A DNA stretch of 64,000 nucleotides from Pseudobutyrivibrio ruminis HUN009 (GTDB lineage: Bacteria; Bacillota; Clostridia; Lachnospirales; Lachnospiraceae). Positions 23,407-32,694 of the stretch are shown here, one piece after another. A program made the translations under genes and the position numbers. The stretch covers positions 38,539 to 102,538 of the forward strand of contig NZ_JNLH01000002.1 in the NCBI RefSeq assembly GCF_000703005.1, written 5' to 3'. Each line of letters opens with the position of its first letter. Positions within the stretch are counted from its first letter, which is position 1. Under the pieces are notes generated by a model, which worked only from the letters and a program-made list of their open reading frames with translations, was not told where the DNA came from and did no database searches.

Positions 23407-25641
23407 CTAATTAAAAATACTAAAGAATGGTTCATCACTATTCTCAAAATGATCATTGAATGCGATATTCAGAGATGGACTTATTATGATACCTTCTTTA
23501 GGCTCCCTATCGGTAATATATGGCACCAATATTTTTGGTATATTCAATTTTTCAACAAAATACTTTCGTTCTATAGGTCCTACTGATAAAATCTTGAATA
23601 ATGAAATCTTCTTCAACAGGTATTCAAGTTCAATTACTGCATCATCATCTGTTACAACCTTTACTGATTCTTCTAAAACCATTGTTACAGGCACTTTAAG
23701 CCGTTTGCAACGGTCTAAGATAGATATTAAATAATCTGATGTAGTTTCTGATTTAAGGAATTCATCCACTGCATCCAAAAACACGCATAAGTTCTTGCAG
23801 TTTTTCTTCAATTTAATAGATTGACTCCACAAATAATCCAATGTTGTCAAATATTCTGCAAAATTCTCTATTTCGACAATGTTGACTCTTGATTCATCTA
23901 GTGATGGAGGAGTTGAATTTACAATATAATCTCCAATTGCCCTTCTAAAAAGCTCACATCGTTTTGGATTCATATCAAGATAATCAAGTGCCATGTTGTA
24001 ATCATGCATCTCATTAATAAGACCAACATCTGTTTCAACTTTCTTGTAATACTCTTTGAGCTCTTCCTTCATTAGCCTTCGCTTATAAAATCCATCTTTC
24101 GCAGTAACAAATGCTTCCAAGAAAATACCCCGTGCCTTTTTATAGTCAATATCTAGACCATAATCTTCATCTCTGGAAAATAGATCTGCTGTCACAGCTC
24201 TAAAAATCTTACTATCAAAGGTCTCCGTAAGTTTTTTGTATTTTTCCGATTTATTAGTCACTATAACAACAGTTGCATCTGTAGACATAAGGGTGTTAAC
24301 TACTTCCCTTTTAAGTGAATAGTTTTTAGCATATTCTGATCCACCAGTAATCAAGGCTATCTGATTTTTCGATCTGTCAATAAAAACCATATTGTCATTA
24401 ATTGCATTAAGTCCTTCAAGCATTGGTTTAGTAGATTTAGAGCCATTGATATTTATTGGAAGAATCCTACTAATTCTAGAAATGTTAAATACCCTCGATA
24501 CATCAATCTTTGTTTCTGCTAAAGGTAAAACTGATTGAAAAGCCTTATCCTGCATATAATCACAAGTCTTAATCTGGCAAGAATACTTTGAGGCAGACAG
24601 CTTTAACATCTTTGTATCTCTTTCAAGTTCCTCTAATGACTCCGCATAAAGACCTATAATGAATGATACTTGAATTACTGGCTCTTCTTTTGCAGCACTG
24701 TCTCTTAAGATATCAATAGCATTTCTAGTAAAACTGTCGGATTCACATTCATCTATAATGTTTTCTACTTTTTGTACTCTCTTCTGTTTTCTATCTTCAA
24801 TTGTTCTTCTTACAGGAATCTCCTGTATTTCCGTGTTTTCTTTGATTACTCTTTTTGCTGCGTTATAACCAATCATTGAATCTAATGGTTGATAACCTAT
24901 AGATAAAATGCTGTTGTTACTTACAGATAACAAATCATTAAGTATTGTATCTGTGTTCTCACTTGGAATATTATTAATAAGAAACATCCTCACAAAATGT
25001 CTTCCAAGTCCTAAATAATTACGATTTCTCTTGTCATACGACGAGGCTGCAATTAGTTCCTTAGTAGTAATCTGCTTGAATTTCGATATATCCAATGTTG
25101 AATCAATATCTGGATTATAGATATCATGCATAAGCTCTAATCTTTCAATCAAAGACATTGGATAAACTTTAAACCCTGGAATGATTTCAACTTGTCTAGC
25201 TATTATGCCCATAAGCTCTTCAAATATCTCAATGGCTTCTAAATGATTATCTGCTCTTACTTTGACTGTAAGTACCACATCAGATTTATAGTTGTTATGG
25301 CCAACATCTATGTTTTTAGCTAATACATTATTGTATTTTGCTATTACTTCATTTACTTTCCTGTCATCTGTTTCCTCAATCTGTATTTCCTGCAAATATT
25401 CATCCTTATCAATGACAGCATTTCGAATAACAAATTGAAATGACGTATCTTTTAATCCCACGTATAATTCAGAAATAGACAAATATATAAGTTCCAGATC
25501 AATAGTAGAATCCGTCTTTTTCTCATTTAATATCCTATATGATTTACTATATGTTCCTTCGCTACTACTTATAATCCCGCTATCTTCAAAACATTTTTCA
25601 TATGGAATCATACTTACATTTATATTTTTTCTTTTTCTCAT
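23407..25641 (-). CDS. VirB4-like protein with degenerate ATPase motifs
   Basis: A 744-residue protein with the overall layout of VirB4/TraE ATPases: an N-terminal domain with YDIYNPDID-like spacing (MHDIYNPDIDS), then an ATPase-like C-terminal domain. Where the true VirB4 at 49927-52365 has GSPGSGKS, this protein reads ITGGSEYAKNYS near residue 432, lacking the invariant Lys and Ser/Thr; the Walker B region is LCVFLDAVDEFL near residue 620. It is therefore probably a structural or regulatory paralogue. I start at the ATG at 25641, which has AGGTG at good spacing; an upstream start at 25689 would overlap ssb. Confidence 0.75.
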   Translation of the reverse strand: MRKRKNINVSMIPYEKCFEDSGIISSSEGTYSKSYRILNEKKTDSTIDLELIYLSISELYVGLKDTSFQFVIRNAVIDKDEYLQEIQIEETDDRKVNEVIAKYNNVLAKNIDVGHNNYKSDVVLTVKVRADNHLEAIEIFEELMGIIARQVEIIPGFKVYPMSLIERLELMHDIYNPDIDSTLDISKFKQITTKELIAASSYDKRNRNYLGLGRHFVRMFLINNIPSENTDTILNDLLSVSNNSILSIGYQPLDSMIGYNAAKRVIKENTEIQEIPVRRTIEDRKQKRVQKVENIIDECESDSFTRNAIDILRDSAAKEEPVIQVSFIIGLYAESLEELERDTKMLKLSASKYSCQIKTCDYMQDKAFQSVLPLAETKIDVSRVFNISRISRILPININGSKSTKPMLEGLNAINDNMVFIDRSKNQIALITGGSEYAKNYSLKREVVNTLMSTDATVVIVTNKSEKYKKLTETFDSKIFRAVTADLFSRDEDYGLDIDYKKARGIFLEAFVTAKDGFYKRRLMKEELKEYYKKVETDVGLINEMHDYNMALDYLDMNPKRCELFRRAIGDYIVNSTPPSLDESRVNIVEIENFAEYLTTLDYLWSQSIKLKKNCKNLCVFLDAVDEFLKSETTSDYLISILDRCKRLKVPVTMVLEESVKVVTDDDAVIELEYLLKKISLFKILSVGPIERKYFVEKLNIPKILVPYITDREPKEGIIISPSLNIAFNDHFENSDEPFFSIFN

Positions 25642-25673
25642 CTTTTCACCTAAACATTGGAGGCGCCTATGCA

Positions 25674-25979
25674 TTAAGCCTTTTCGCAAAAATCGATTCT
25701 ATCTACAATAAATGAAATCTCGTACTTCTTCTCTCCATCCTTTTCATATGTGTTATTTCTAACACTACCTGATACTAAAACGAGCTTACCCTTGCCATCT
25801 GACAAATACTCATCTACGACTTTCTTTGTATTACCAAAGCATGTCATATTAAAAAAGTCTGTCTCAGGCTCAGCATCCCCTCTTTTATCTTGCTTTACAG
25901 CAAGAGGGAATCTTGTATATTTCTCTGCAATTGTTGGATCACCAGCAAGGCGTCCTAATAATCTAAATTCGTTTAACAT
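25674..25979 (-). CDS. ssb: single-stranded DNA-binding protein
   Basis: A 101-residue OB-fold protein starting MLNEFRLLGRLAGDP, with FPLAVKQDK and the strand pattern FFNMTCFGNTKKVV typical of SSB. It has the DNA-binding fold but lacks the acidic C-terminal tail that recruits other replication proteins, as in many plasmid-borne minimal SSBs. GAGGT precedes the ATG. It is the first gene of the leftward transfer operon and lies just after control element A. It probably coats the single strand during conjugative transfer and establishment. Confidence 0.9.
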   Translation of the reverse strand: MLNEFRLLGRLAGDPTIAEKYTRFPLAVKQDKRGDAEPETDFFNMTCFGNTKKVVDEYLSDGKGKLVLVSGSVRNNTYEKDGEKKYEISFIVDRIDFCEKA

Positions 25980-26003
25980 CTATTACCTCACTTTCCTTCT
26001 GCG

Positions 26004-26049
26004 CCTCCTAAATATAAAATGGCCCAAAAATTAAGAAATGGTACACTTG
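26004..26049 (-). promoter_or_regulatory. GTGTACC-N14-GGGCC element, copy A (ssb operon)
   Basis: Read on the minus strand: GTGTACC, 14 bases, GGGCC, ATTTTATATTTAGGAGG, ending about 25 bases before the ssb ATG. Five copies (A-E) keep the 14-base gap, GGGCC and ATTTTATAT. No housekeeping -35 hexamer is present at 17 bp from TATATT, so an alternative sigma promoter or a strong operator is likely. Confidence 0.75.
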
Positions 26050-26050
26050 C

Positions 26051-26085
26051 ATAAAAAAAAGACTCTAGCACAATGGCTAGAGCCT
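26051..26085 (-). terminator. terminator of the rep gene
   Basis: On the minus strand GGCTCTAGC-cattgt-GCTAGAGTC is followed by eight T residues, about 20 bases after the rep stop codon at 26104. Confidence 0.9.
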
Positions 26086-26103
26086 CGAAAAATCAACAAC
26101 TAT

Positions 26104-27546
26104 TTAATGTTTTAGTAACTGTCTTTCTAATTCATCCATGTCATAATCTCGCTGGCTGAACTTATTGAATTTGTTTTTACTCTTTTCAGTCTTCTCAGGT
26201 TTAGGGTTTGCTCCTTGTGCTATCATTGCACAAATATAACCTATCCTATCCTCAATTTTATCAAGTTCCTTATTCTCAACACGGGACTTGAAAGCTATAA
26301 GAATCTGCATGAGATATTGAATATCTTTGTTTTCTCTCTTAGCACAAGCAAAAACTCTGTCTATCTCCTCAGGAGTGAAGGTGATTCCCAGCATCGCAGC
26401 TGTTTGACCTATCTGTTCCTTAAGTGGATCCATTTCTTTTTCTTCGATTTCAATAATCTCTTTTGCGGTAGATTCAATATAGTTCTTTTCTGATATATTA
26501 AATCTATATCCTAAAACCTTGCTTCTTTCTCTTACTACCTCATATTCAAAAGTAAAATCACATTCCGCTACTTCATTGATACTTTCGTAAGCAGGTTTCA
26601 GAACTCTTTCCTCTATCATATTGTATTTATATGACTCTGGGATAGAGAACTGATGCTTAAACTCATCAAGAGCTATTTCAAAGATACCAGGTGTTGCATT
26701 TGGATACTCTTTATATCTCTTTCTATTTTCGAGGAACCAGTATAACGCTATTGTATATTTTCCTCTTAGCTGAGTTGTAACCTCAATTGAGCCATACGCT
26801 CCATGTACTAATCCGGAACATAAAGCCAAGTCCTTAAAAAAGTCTGTTGGTCTAAACTCAATAAATGCTACTTCATTTTTCTTATCCTTCTTGTGATATC
26901 TTAAAATATCAAACCAAGGGACAACAATATCATCTTTACCGTCTTCACCAAGATCTTCAAACTTTAAATGTCTATCGACTAGCTTTGAGGTACCTCTTCT
27001 AAATACATCATAAAGATACTTTTCATTATTATATTTAGAAAGCTTGGTAAATGATGAAGGCTCAATCCTATATGTCTCATTATCTGGAAATGAAGACATT
27101 GTACCTAAGATAGCATCAAATACGATGTTCTCATCTGTAGTAAACTCCATCTTACAATGCATGATTAACGCATCTGTTCTATAAGCAATACCAGCTCCAC
27201 CCTTTTTAAGTGGATGCTTATTATTCTGGAGTGCTAATAGTTTAAGGAGTGTTTCATGAGAATTTTTTGTAAATGTTGCAACTAGATTATCAAGAGATAT
27301 TGCATTCTTTATAAATTCTTTAATTTTTGTCTCATCTTCAGAAACTACAGCTACACCTTTTTCATCTACAACGTCAGCTTTTATCTCGTCTCTGTCGTAA
27401 ATATTTCCTTTATTAGTGTGTGACAGCTGATGTTCAGTTTGGCCTAACCCTGAACCTAATGGATATTCATCTTCATCAACGAATGATTGGGTTTTAGGGT
27501 TATAAACTCTGTAATTCCCATCATTATCTTGTACTCTGTATGACAT
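26104..27546 (-). CDS. rep: replication initiator, Rep_3/RepB type
   Basis: A 480-residue initiator with two winged-helix domains. The first is around residues 95-230, the second around 250-360, with the hallmark TIALYWFLENRKRY helix, FEIALDEFKHQFSI and LKPAYESINEVAECDF. The C-terminal 120 residues are charged and probably not DNA-binding. Rep_3 proteins bind iterons, open the origin and are copy-number controllers. I choose the ATG at 27546, which has GGGTGAG upstream, rather than the GTG at 27555. Eleven iterons lie directly upstream at 27591-28139. It is longer than most Rep_3 proteins (about 300-400), as in megaplasmid members. Confidence 0.85.
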   Translation of the reverse strand: MSYRVQDNDGNYRVYNPKTQSFVDEDEYPLGSGLGQTEHQLSHTNKGNIYDRDEIKADVVDEKGVAVVSEDETKIKEFIKNAISLDNLVATFTKNSHETLLKLLALQNNKHPLKKGGAGIAYRTDALIMHCKMEFTTDENIVFDAILGTMSSFPDNETYRIEPSSFTKLSKYNNEKYLYDVFRRGTSKLVDRHLKFEDLGEDGKDDIVVPWFDILRYHKKDKKNEVAFIEFRPTDFFKDLALCSGLVHGAYGSIEVTTQLRGKYTIALYWFLENRKRYKEYPNATPGIFEIALDEFKHQFSIPESYKYNMIEERVLKPAYESINEVAECDFTFEYEVVRERSKVLGYRFNISEKNYIESTAKEIIEIEEKEMDPLKEQIGQTAAMLGITFTPEEIDRVFACAKRENKDIQYLMQILIAFKSRVENKELDKIEDRIGYICAMIAQGANPKPEKTEKSKNKFNKFSQRDYDMDELERQLLKH

Positions 27547-27590
27547 TATTCTCACCCTACATAGTTATTTATTACTTATATTATATTACC

Positions 27591-28139
27591 CTTAGTTTTG
27601 TTCCATAGCAACATTTATTTTAAAAGTTCCCTCTTAGTCTTAATTTTGTTCCCTTTAGCAATATTAAGTGATATCTTATAGCTAAAATTCTTTAATTATA
27701 GTGAATTTGGGCTATATGGGAACATTTGACGTAAATGTTTTTTCAGTCTTATTTTTGTTTCCTTTTAAACTCTTCTTTGCATTTTTATCGTTTCTAAAGT
27801 CTATAAATACAACATTTATCTATTTTATATTTACTGTATTTTCTAGTCGTAATTTTGTTTCTTGGGAACATTTTTACGACATGTTCCTTTAGTCTTATTT
27901 TTGTTCCTTTTTTAGGTAAAATCAGTGTTACAACTTTCCACAAATGCGATAAAATCAACATTATTTCAACGAATTTTCGAGGAATATTGGAGTCGTAATT
28001 TTGTTCCCTGGAAACATTTATTGCATTTGTTTTAGTACTCTTAATTTTGTTCCTTTTTGTCTTATTTTTGTTTCTTTCTGGCTCTTTATTGTTCCCTTTT
28101 GGCTTAAATTTGTTTCCAATCATTCTTAATTTTGTTTCC
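27591..28139. repeat. replication origin with about eleven iterons
   Basis: A 17-base motif of consensus AGTCTTAATTTTGTTCC recurs in one orientation near 27591, 27636, 27744, 27844, 27891, 27991, 28034, 28057, 28082, 28101 and 28122, clustering more densely toward the right end. GGAACAT/ATGTTCC arms at 27865 and 27881 form an inverted version of the conserved end. Such iterons upstream of a Rep_3 gene are the binding sites for Rep and mark a theta-type origin. The AT-rich stretch at 28140-28240 is a good candidate for initial unwinding. Confidence 0.85.
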
Positions 28140-28244
28140 AAAAATCTTCAAAAATCCTTTATTTTCAATGTTTAGAGCTTATCTACTATACTATCTATAC
28201 TAATCTTTACTTTTTTATACATATCTATCTCAGCAGACAGAGAA

Positions 28245-28280
28245 CAAAAAAAAGACCCAGTAAACTTAATTACTAGGTCA
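28245..28280 (-). terminator. terminator of the parA operon
   Basis: On the minus strand GACCTAGTAA-ttaag-TTTACTGGGTC is followed by eight T residues, just after the stop of the ParB-like gene at 28287. Confidence 0.9.
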
Positions 28281-28286
28281 TATAGA

Positions 28287-28874
28287 TTAATTCCATCCTG
28301 GTGTTTGTAATCTTTCTTTGCGAACAAGATAAGCTACATATGGAGCAACTCCACTGAATGAATGCATGGCAGCTTGTCTAATTAAAGATGCTTTTGTTTC
28401 TTCTGTAACAGGAAGATTTCCAGGTTTTGATGATTCCATAAACTTAATTTCTTTATGAAGGTCATCAGTTCTGTTTATTGTTTCTTTCATGTCCTTCTCA
28501 ACCAATAAATCAAGATATTGCCATTTAGCTTTACCTTTGAGTGTTGCTTGAGCATTAAAGAATTCCTGATCAAGAGCTTCAAAATATTTTACTGTGATAT
28601 TTGTTGTCCCTTCGTTTTTACTTGTCTTCTTTTCTTTTTTTGTTTCAGATACTGTTTTTTTCTTTGTTGGCTCTTTCTTTGGTGCTTCTGTTTTTACTGG
28701 TGGTTCTTGCTGTTCAACTTTAGGCTCTACAGCAGGCTTTTCCTCTGTTTTTTTTGGTGTTTCAATAATAGTTGATTCATCACTCAACACCGTTTTTGTA
28801 GGAGGCAAAGCTTCTCTCTTAGGTAAAGTTCTTTTTGAATTTTGTGCTTTTAATAATAAATCTGCTTTACTCAC
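28287..28874 (-). CDS. probable partition partner of ParA (ParB-like role)
   Basis: A 195-residue protein. Residues 15-90 are low-complexity, rich in Lys, Glu, Pro and Thr (KKTEEKPAVEPKVEQQ), and residues 95-195 form a folded, helical end finishing LVRKERLQTPGWN. No classical ParB ParBc/HTH sequence is visible, so the assignment rests on position: it follows parA by 13 bp and precedes a terminator. Short non-homologous partners with flexible arms are normal for plasmid ParA systems. A DNA-binding C-terminal domain is inferred. Confidence 0.5.
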   Translation of the reverse strand: MSKADLLLKAQNSKRTLPKREALPPTKTVLSDESTIIETPKKTEEKPAVEPKVEQQEPPVKTEAPKKEPTKKKTVSETKKEKKTSKNEGTTNITVKYFEALDQEFFNAQATLKGKAKWQYLDLLVEKDMKETINRTDDLHKEIKFMESSKPGNLPVTEETKASLIRQAAMHSFSGVAPYVAYLVRKERLQTPGWN

Positions 28875-28887
28875 TTATTTATCCTCC

Positions 28888-29682
28888 TTACTTTAATTCC
28901 AAAATATAATCTGCTAAGTCATAATATGCTCTAGATACGTTTGAACTCTTATGAGCCATTGTATTAGGTACTTTAAAGGTCTGAGCCTCTGCAATTGCTA
29001 TTGCATCAGGTATTGTGAAGATTCGTGGTTCAACTGACCTGTTTTCCTTGTAAATAGCAGCTTCTTCTGCCATATCGTTAATAGCAAGGTCTGAAAGAGA
29101 AACTTTCTTTACTCTGCTTACAATGAATCCATATACATCACCAGTAACTAATTTGTTTCTTGATTTTTGTAATTGTGAAATCTCTGCTACCGCATTTTTT
29201 GCTTGTTGTCTGTCGTTTTCAGCCATCAATGTTGTGATGAAGAAGTAGTCAGATGCAATATATGACATTTTCTGTAAAAGGTCTTTCTGAGGGCCATGAT
29301 CGATGAAAATGTAGTCGTATCCGTTTTCTTCAAGCATTTCACAGATATCTTTAAGCAAATACTGGTCATCCTCTTTGTTGAATGTTACCTGAGGATTTGC
29401 AAGTCTTTCATCTCCTGAGATTAAATCAAAGCATTCGACGTCAAGAATAGCGTCATCTACTGAGCAATCACCAGTTAGAACATCATATATTGTCTTAATT
29501 CCCAGATTCTGTCTTTCTTCTGGTTCATAGTAAGCACCGACATACTTTGTTAATCCAGTTGTCTGGTCAATGTCTATTACTAATACTTTCTTACCAAGTA
29601 TCTTAAGAGCGGCAGCTGTCTCAACTGTGTTTGTTGTTTTTGCAGCTCCACCTTTTGATGTGGTCATACAAATTACTTTCAT
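28888..29682 (-). CDS. parA: ParA-type plasmid partition ATPase
   Basis: A 264-residue ParA with deviant Walker A SKGGAAKTT at residues 9-17, the VLVIDIDQTTGLT A-prime motif near residue 38, and Walker B YIFIDHGPQ near residue 128, in which Asp is followed by HGP as in many plasmid homologues. It has no N-terminal HTH, so it is the short ParA type, whose operon is controlled by the partner protein. ATP-driven binding to nucleoid DNA positions plasmid copies before division. The starting ATG at 29682 follows an AGAATAAAAATG context with a weak ribosome site. Confidence 0.9.
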   Translation of the reverse strand: MKVICMTTSKGGAAKTTNTVETAAALKILGKKVLVIDIDQTTGLTKYVGAYYEPEERQNLGIKTIYDVLTGDCSVDDAILDVECFDLISGDERLANPQVTFNKEDDQYLLKDICEMLEENGYDYIFIDHGPQKDLLQKMSYIASDYFFITTLMAENDRQQAKNAVAEISQLQKSRNKLVTGDVYGFIVSRVKKVSLSDLAINDMAEEAAIYKENRSVEPRIFTIPDAIAIAEAQTFKVPNTMAHKSSNVSRAYYDLADYILELK

Positions 29683-30340
29683 TTTTATTCTCCGTTTCTG
29701 TAATTATTATAAACTATCATATTTATATAAGAAATAATTATTTTATAAATTATATAAATTCCATAATTTCTATATTCTATACAACTTATCCTTTTAATCT
29801 AATTCTTATTAATATTATAAACAATCAATATTATCTAAACTATATTAATAAGCTAAATCATATAAACCTTAATAATTATCATATCTGTAATTAATATAAT
29901 AATAGTCTAAAACATAAAAATAATCAATACTATATAACTATGAATAATAATAAATAATATCCTAACTATGAAATAAAGACAAATAAGATAAACAACAAAT
30001 AATGTATAAGAAATAAAAATAAGATAGATAAGATAATCAATGTAAACAATATAATATATCTAATTAATATAATAAAGAGGAATTATAAAAGAAATAAAAT
30101 AAAGAAAAACAAGATAATAAACATAAATTATATAAAAAACATAAAAAAATTACGAAATATCAATTTTAAGATTAAAAATGGCGATAACCTATAAATTATC
30201 GAGAATAAACACAAAATGGCTTATAGGGGCAAAATTCGAGCTTACAGCCTATGATTTAAGGCTCGGAAGACTGAATCATGAAAGAGCAAGACCCAAAAAG
30301 CTATTTTTGACAAGAATTTAAGAAAATTATCTCTTAATAA
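29683..30340. other. extremely AT-rich intergenic region between parA and the mob operon
   Basis: About 660 bases with no plausible gene. From 29,690 to 30,170 the sequence is almost pure A/T with short purine-rich runs and many AATAAT/TATAA words; this is the likely place for the parA promoter and a centromere-like partition site. From 30,170 to 30,320 GC rises and small stems appear (GATAA-N8-TTATC near 30183; GAGC-N5-GCC with AAGGCTC near 30238-30268), which may be part of a small RNA. No repeat array with fixed period is visible by eye. Confidence 0.5.
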
Positions 30341-30362
30341 GTATATTTTAATATTTTTGAGA

Positions 30363-30399
30363 TAAAAAATAAAGACCAGGAGAAATACTCGCTGGCCTT
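30363..30399 (-). terminator. terminator of the relaxase operon
   Basis: On the minus strand AAGGCCAG-N11-CTGGTCTT is followed by TATTTTTTATC, a few bases past the relaxase stop at 30407. Confidence 0.85.
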
Positions 30400-30406
30400 C
30401 CATATA

Positions 30407-32692
30407 CTAAAAATCAAAATCAATTTCTTTGTCCTTTTGATCAAATATTTTTTGTTTATCGATATTTTTGTTTGCCATATCAGAATCAATTTTGGATTTT
30501 TCATACTCAATAAATTGACTTCTAAGTTCGTGTGAACCATAAACATAATGAACATCCTGAGTGAAATTTAGTATTTGTTTTAAATGAATTAAATCTTTAT
30601 ATTGCTTACTAAGGTTAGTTTGATTATGTTTCAATGAATTATATTTATCATCAATATCAACAAAGTGTTTAATGTATGTTTCTACTTCATCCACAGATAG
30701 ACCAATTTTATGAAGTCGTATGACGGCATCTCGATAGGCAATAAGAGATTTTTGTATTTCAGGAGAAAGTTTATTTATTGATTCATTAAAAGCAACATCA
30801 TGATTAATAGTGGTTGGTCTTTCAATAAATTTTGGTTTATTACCTTGTGAGCAGGCCCAACTATAAAAAAGGTTACATTGTTTTGAAGACATGTCTTTGG
30901 GATTAATTGGTGGAACAAGGCCAGTCTGCTTACATATATCAATACATTTTTGAATATCATTAGGGCTAGGTAAGACTGGATCATGAATACTATTTAAAGT
31001 AGGAATAGGACCTAAACAGTTTTGTATATTAATAACATCTGCTAATGTCAGTTCTTTAAAATCCAATTTAGCAATATCGACTCCAGCATTAACGAGTAGC
31101 TCCTTACATTCTTTGATTTGCCTTGAGTTAGCAGGAAAAGGAAATCTCTTTCTTAAATATGAGTACTGATTCTCATAGGCCATATTATGATTAAAAGAAT
31201 CCTTCGTACATAAGGAAGATGGTATATCTCCCCCATACTTAAAATAATTAGAGATATTGTAATAATCTACTGTAGAAAGATTACTATATCCCTTTTTAGC
31301 ATTTGATAATCTGTAATCAGGATGTTTATTCATCAGTATATGAAGATTTCTCTTCTGCGCAGATGATAAAGGGGATATCTTAGCATTATTTTCCTGCTGA
31401 TCGATGTAATTAAAATCTGGTAAGAAAAGATTATTAAGCAAATCCTGTGAGCCACCATTATCTAATACAGACTGCTTTAGCAACTGGACAGCAGAGGAGT
31501 AGTCTGCAATAGTGGAAAAGTATCCTCTAATACAATCTAAGTCTTTTATCTGTTTCTTTACAATCGATAAAGAAGTACCTACGGAAGTGAGTTTGTCATT
31601 TACTTCTCGAATTGAATCAACAGAATACAACTGTTTTATATTGTTAGCCCAGTAAAGTTCAGATTTCTTAAAATCAAGATTGTATGCCTTTAGTCGATGC
31701 TTGGAGTGCTCAGATGAAATATAGTTGGCCATTAAGCAAACTGTGTTGTATGTTCCACGTAGTAAGTTTTCTATATCATTTAATTCACGTCCATCCCACG
31801 AATAACCTTGTTCCAAATAATCGAAATGAATATAGGAATGATTAAACTGACGAAGGTTAGAGTCTGTAAATTCTCTGTATAAAGTTGATTCCTTTATTTT
31901 CTTTGAATGGTCCAGATTGAACCATACCAAATCACCGTTAGCCTTTTCTTTTGCCAGATGGTAACCGAAACGACCCATGAGACTGATGTATTCTGTTTTA
32001 TCTGATGCTGAAGCAGAGCTTATAAGCATAGATTCAAATAAGTCAGCTTTCCATGAAGTATTCTTGCGCTGAGCTGCCCACTCTCCATATGTCATAGAAT
32101 CTTTTGACTTTTCTAGCTGTTTACGGGGAGCATCAAACTCGATTGGTATACCGTATTCTTGTTGAATTTCATCTGAAAGTTTTCTAATAGCCATTAAGAA
32201 ACTTTTCTCAAGGATAATTTTCTTTTCAATGTTCGGTATATATGAATTGATAATTATATGATTATGGATATGAGATTTATTCATATGGGTATCTACTACA
32301 CCCATATAACCATTTCTTTCCAGTAGCTCAATACCGATTTTGTGCGCGACAATAGGAGAAATATTTGTCTCACTAAAAGATTGAATTAGGTGTATAGCTA
32401 TTACAGGTTCTTGCCTTTTCCCTAACCCTCTCTTTGATGAAGGATAAGTATCACGTACTGCTTTAAACTCTTCATTTGCAGACTCAGGTGAACATTTAAC
32501 GCCTGTAACAAGTAAAGATTTTTCTTCGTTAAGTGGATTAACAAAGGATGTTTTACTCTCATTTTTAGCATAAGTAAAAAGATTTGAAAGCGCTTCGTTA
32601 CTAAGTGATGTTTTTTCGATATCGGCCCCATAATCTAAAAGACTTGATAAGTGTTCACCATGAACAGCAATTGTTTTACAAATCGCAGTCAT
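30407..32692 (-). CDS. relaxase (MobA/VirD2-type, MOBP-like)
   Basis: A 761-residue relaxase. Motif I LDYGADIEKT supplies the likely catalytic Tyr21, and the metal-binding three-His motif is HMNKSHIHNHIIIN, with His at 136, 141, 143 and 145. These are the features of the relaxase/mobilization nuclease domain (MOBP type) that nicks oriT and stays on the 5' end. The remaining 550 residues lack helicase or primase motifs that I can recognise; a separate primase-like gene lies at 34312. The start is 2 bp after the MobC-like stop with GGAG upstream. A terminator follows. Confidence 0.9.
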   Translation of the reverse strand: MTAICKTIAVHGEHLSSLLDYGADIEKTSLSNEALSNLFTYAKNESKTSFVNPLNEEKSLLVTGVKCSPESANEEFKAVRDTYPSSKRGLGKRQEPVIAIHLIQSFSETNISPIVAHKIGIELLERNGYMGVVDTHMNKSHIHNHIIINSYIPNIEKKIILEKSFLMAIRKLSDEIQQEYGIPIEFDAPRKQLEKSKDSMTYGEWAAQRKNTSWKADLFESMLISSASASDKTEYISLMGRFGYHLAKEKANGDLVWFNLDHSKKIKESTLYREFTDSNLRQFNHSYIHFDYLEQGYSWDGRELNDIENLLRGTYNTVCLMANYISSEHSKHRLKAYNLDFKKSELYWANNIKQLYSVDSIREVNDKLTSVGTSLSIVKKQIKDLDCIRGYFSTIADYSSAVQLLKQSVLDNGGSQDLLNNLFLPDFNYIDQQENNAKISPLSSAQKRNLHILMNKHPDYRLSNAKKGYSNLSTVDYYNISNYFKYGGDIPSSLCTKDSFNHNMAYENQYSYLRKRFPFPANSRQIKECKELLVNAGVDIAKLDFKELTLADVINIQNCLGPIPTLNSIHDPVLPSPNDIQKCIDICKQTGLVPPINPKDMSSKQCNLFYSWACSQGNKPKFIERPTTINHDVAFNESINKLSPEIQKSLIAYRDAVIRLHKIGLSVDEVETYIKHFVDIDDKYNSLKHNQTNLSKQYKDLIHLKQILNFTQDVHYVYGSHELRSQFIEYEKSKIDSDMANKNIDKQKIFDQKDKEIDFDF

Positions 32693-32694
32693 AG

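Noticed and set aside
27794..28141. Minus-strand open frame of 115 codons across the iterons
   Set aside because: Its Lys/Asn-rich product is simply the translation of the repeated iteron sequence; no ribosome site, and the DNA repeats explain it.
28518..28896. Phe-rich plus-strand open frames
   Set aside because: They are antisense to the Lys/Glu-rich linker of the ParB-like protein.
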